This document shows positions 6,483-8,002 of a stretch of 8,002 nt of DNA, piece after piece. The position numbers were made by a program, and so were the translations under genes. The notes beneath the pieces were generated by a model. That model made no database searches. It had not been told where the DNA came from and was given only the letters and a program-made list of their open reading frames with translations. The DNA is taken from positions 1 through 8,002 of the forward strand of contig CBFHNK010000071.1 in assembly GCA_965657195.1 (NCBI GenBank), read 5' to 3'. Within the stretch, counting starts at the first letter, position 1. Each line of letters opens with the position of its first letter. The DNA is from TMED14 sp965657195 (GTDB taxonomy: Bacteria > Bacteroidota > Bacteroidia > Flavobacteriales > Schleiferiaceae).

Positions 6483-7249
6483 TGAAAAACGTTTTACTAT
6501 TTGCCCTTCTGGTGGCCGCCTTTGGCGGTTCCGCGCAACGGATTCACGGCTACGCCAAAGCCAAAATCGCTGGCCAAGAGGCCTTTCAGCTCAACGACTC
6601 GACCGAAGTCTTTGCCGAGCGCACCGAGCGCGGGTTCATCGTTCGCAAGCGCGTGTGGGTCGCCAACACTTCGCTTTCGGGCGGAATCATTATGCCCGGT
6701 TCGTCGCTCTACAACGAGCGCGGCCAAGTCATTGGGCAAACGCTCGGGGCCGACGTTCCGCTGACGGGGGCGCAGCCCGCCACCGAGCGCAAGCTGCGCA
6801 AGTACCAGGTCGGAACCGTCGAAGGCGAAGTCCGTTCCACCGCGCTACAGGCCGGTTCGTGGCCCGAAGAGGCCCTCGCCGACCTGCTCAACGCCAAGCG
6901 AAGCCGCCCGTTTTGGGAGGACGCCGAGGTGTTTTTTAAGGACTACGGATTTGCCGAAATCGAAGCCACCGACCTGCCCGAGGCGCTTGCTGAAGGCGGC
7001 TACAAGGCCTTTATCCTGATGCGCCGCGACGCCAGCAACCAGGCCAATCCACGCTTTCGCATTCTTGTGGTGACCCGCGGAGAGTCCGCGGTGCAAAGCA
7101 TCGTGCTCGAGGGCGGTCCCATTGAGCTCCCCAAGTTCAAGCTGACCGAAACCACCAGCGTCGGAACCGTCATGCACGCCCAAAAACCCACGCCCGCCTT
7201 CAAAGAGGCGCTCGAGGAACTGGCGTACCGCAACATTCCGTTAGAGTAG
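6479..7249 (+). CDS. Secreted protein of unknown function
   Basis: I do not recognise this 256-residue protein. It starts with a clear Sec signal peptide: Met-Met-Lys, a hydrophobic core and GGSA before Gln20, so signal peptidase I probably cuts after Ala19. There is no lipobox cysteine. The mature part has two regions: a probably beta-rich N-terminal half (about 21-118, with alternating polar and hydrophobic strands such as RGFIVRKRVWVAN and the turn-rich PGSSLYNERGQVIG) and a mixed alpha/beta C-terminal half (about 125-256, with FWEDAEVFFKDYGF and FRILVVTRG). No membrane span, catalytic motif or type IX secretion tail is evident. The start overlaps the stop of the LuxE-like gene as ATGA (6479-6482); a second ATG follows directly at 6482. 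It is the last gene of the operon and probably periplasmic or exported. Confidence 0.8.
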   Translation: MMKNVLLFALLVAAFGGSAQRIHGYAKAKIAGQEAFQLNDSTEVFAERTERGFIVRKRVWVANTSLSGGIIMPGSSLYNERGQVIGQTLGADVPLTGAQPATERKLRKYQVGTVEGEVRSTALQAGSWPEEALADLLNAKRSRPFWEDAEVFFKDYGFAEIEATDLPEALAEGGYKAFILMRRDASNQANPRFRILVVTRGESAVQSIVLEGGPIELPKFKLTETTSVGTVMHAQKPTPAFKEALEELAYRNIPLE

Positions 7250-7263
7250 CGGCCGAAGGCCGC
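7249..7263 (+). terminator. Terminator-like hairpin at operon end
   Basis: GCGGCC-GAA-GGCCGC is a perfect 6-bp stem with a 3-nt loop, beginning on the last base of the TAG stop of the secreted-protein gene. No T-run follows on either strand, so it is not a textbook intrinsic terminator. Its place between convergent genes suggests it could define 3' ends for both transcripts. It has the same GAA loop and the same position after a stop as the hairpin behind polA. Confidence 0.4.
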
Positions 7264-7269
7264 GAGCCA

Positions 7270-7297
7270 GCAACTAGCTACTAGCAACTAGTTACTC
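7270..7297. repeat. Degenerate 7-bp tandem repeat at the tyrS stop
   Basis: Four heptamers follow one another: GCAACTA (7270-7276), GCTACTA (7277-7283), GCAACTA (7284-7290) and GTTACTC (7291-7297). Seen otherwise, a 14-bp unit at 7269-7282 is repeated at 7283-7296 with one mismatch. CTAG recurs exactly every 7 bp (7274, 7281, 7288), and AACTAG/CTAGTT (7272-7277 and 7288-7293) form an inverted pair. The last unit overlaps the tyrS stop codon (TAA on the minus strand, 7294-7292) and its final codon. Confidence 0.8.
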
Positions 7298-8002
7298 GTT
7301 GGTCGCCACGACCAGTGCGTAGTTGCGCTTGCCCTTTTGCACCACCAGGTAGCGCCCGGCGATTAGGTCGGCGGCAGTCACCGTTTGGTCCGGCTCGGCG
7401 CGGTGCTTGTTGAGCGAAACGCCTCCGGCTGCGAGCAGCTTTTTGGCCTCTCCGCGCGAGGGGAAGAGGGTCGCGTCGGGCGCAATCACGTCGAGGATTC
7501 CGAGGCCGCCAGCGAGGGCGTCGAGCGAAATCGTCATTTGCGGAACCCCACTGAACACGTCAAGCAGCGTGGCCTCGTCAAGGCTGCGCAGGGCGTCGGC
7601 GGTTGCGCCGCCAAAGAGAATATCGCTGGCCACAAGGGCTTGGTTGAGGGCCGCGTCGCCGTGCACCCGGGCCGTAATGTCAGACGCAAGGGCTTTCTGA
7701 AGGGCGCGCTGGTGCGGAGCTTGCGCGTGCTCGGCCTCGAGGGCCTCAATTTCTTCGCGGCCTTTGAGCGTAAAAATCCGAATGTAGTTGCCGGCGTCGG
7801 CGTCGGCCGCATTGAGCCAAAACTGGTAAAACTGGTAGGGCGACGTGCGCTTGGGGTCGAGCCACACGTTGCCGCCTTCGGTCTTGCCGAACTTGGTTCC
7901 GTCGGCCTTCTTAATCAGCGGCGTGGTCAGCGCGAAGGCCTCGCCCCCACCCATGCGGCGAATCAACTCGGTTCCGGTGGTGATGTTGCCCCACTGGTCG
8001 CT
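7292..8002 (-). CDS. tyrS: Tyrosyl-tRNA synthetase, C-terminal part (5' end outside window)
   Basis: The last 236 codons of a class I tyrosyl-tRNA synthetase are present; the frame is open through the right edge, so the N-terminal part of the catalytic domain, including the HIGH-type motif, lies outside. The visible part begins with SDQWGNITTG, typical of the bacterial TyrRS active site, followed by the KMSKS-loop equivalent KFGKT (visible residues 37-41, 7894-7880) and DPKRTSPYQFYQFW. The C-terminal S4-like RNA-binding domain is seen in LFPSRGEAKKLLAAGGVSLN and the closing GRYLVVQKGKRNYALV. The protein ends ATNE before TAA. It charges tRNA-Tyr in the cytoplasm. It is convergent with the five-gene operon, with 42 bp between the two stop codons. 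No truncation or frameshift is seen in the visible part. Confidence 0.96.
   Translation of the reverse strand, partial: SDQWGNITTGTELIRRMGGGEAFALTTPLIKKADGTKFGKTEGGNVWLDPKRTSPYQFYQFWLNAADADAGNYIRIFTLKGREEIEALEAEHAQAPHQRALQKALASDITARVHGDAALNQALVASDILFGGATADALRSLDEATLLDVFSGVPQMTISLDALAGGLGILDVIAPDATLFPSRGEAKKLLAAGGVSLNKHRAEPDQTVTAADLIAGRYLVVQKGKRNYALVVATNE

Noticed and set aside
1..8002. Mobile element, prophage or defence island
   Set aside because: I saw no transposase, integrase, phage or nuclease-type defence gene and no long terminal inverted repeats or tRNA-linked attachment sites; codon use looks uniform across the genes by eye.

Overview
The window is GC-rich (well above half G+C by eye) and looks chromosomal, from a member of the Bacteroidota, most likely a high-GC Flavobacteriales-like lineage. 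The signs are: a PolA and a dihydroorotase of the Bacteroidota type, a lipoprotein with a DUF4296-like domain (a family I know only from this phylum), an exact Bacteroidota-type -7 promoter element (TAnnTTTG) directly before a start codon, and no clear Shine-Dalgarno sequences. The genus cannot be told from the sequence.

Layout: positions 1-134 are intergenic and carry a string of tiny GC hairpins, a five-unit 7-bp tandem repeat and a terminator-like hairpin. polA (minus, 2963-135) follows. An 83-bp divergent intergenic region holds the promoters. A compact plus-strand operon then runs 3047-7249: polyprenol-phosphate mannosyltransferase-like GT2, dihydroorotase (pyrC), DUF4296-like lipoprotein, LuxE-like acyl-activating enzyme, and a secreted protein of unknown function. 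The junctions are a 9-bp gap followed by overlaps of 7, 4 and 4 bp. After a 42-bp convergent gap with a second hairpin and a second 7-bp repeat array, the 3' part of tyrS (minus) runs off the right edge.

The genes are mainly housekeeping: DNA replication/repair, pyrimidine synthesis, tRNA charging and cell-envelope sugar transfer. The less understood part is the tail of the operon (lipoprotein, acyl-activating enzyme, secreted protein). It is tightly coupled to the GT2 and pyrC genes and may serve an envelope-related job, but nothing in the sequence proves this.

I found no clear new multi-gene system. The most unusual signal is non-coding: both 3' intergenic regions share the same plan, with a stop codon, then a short perfect GC hairpin with a GAA loop, then a degenerate 7-bp tandem repeat. 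CTAG tetramers are concentrated there.
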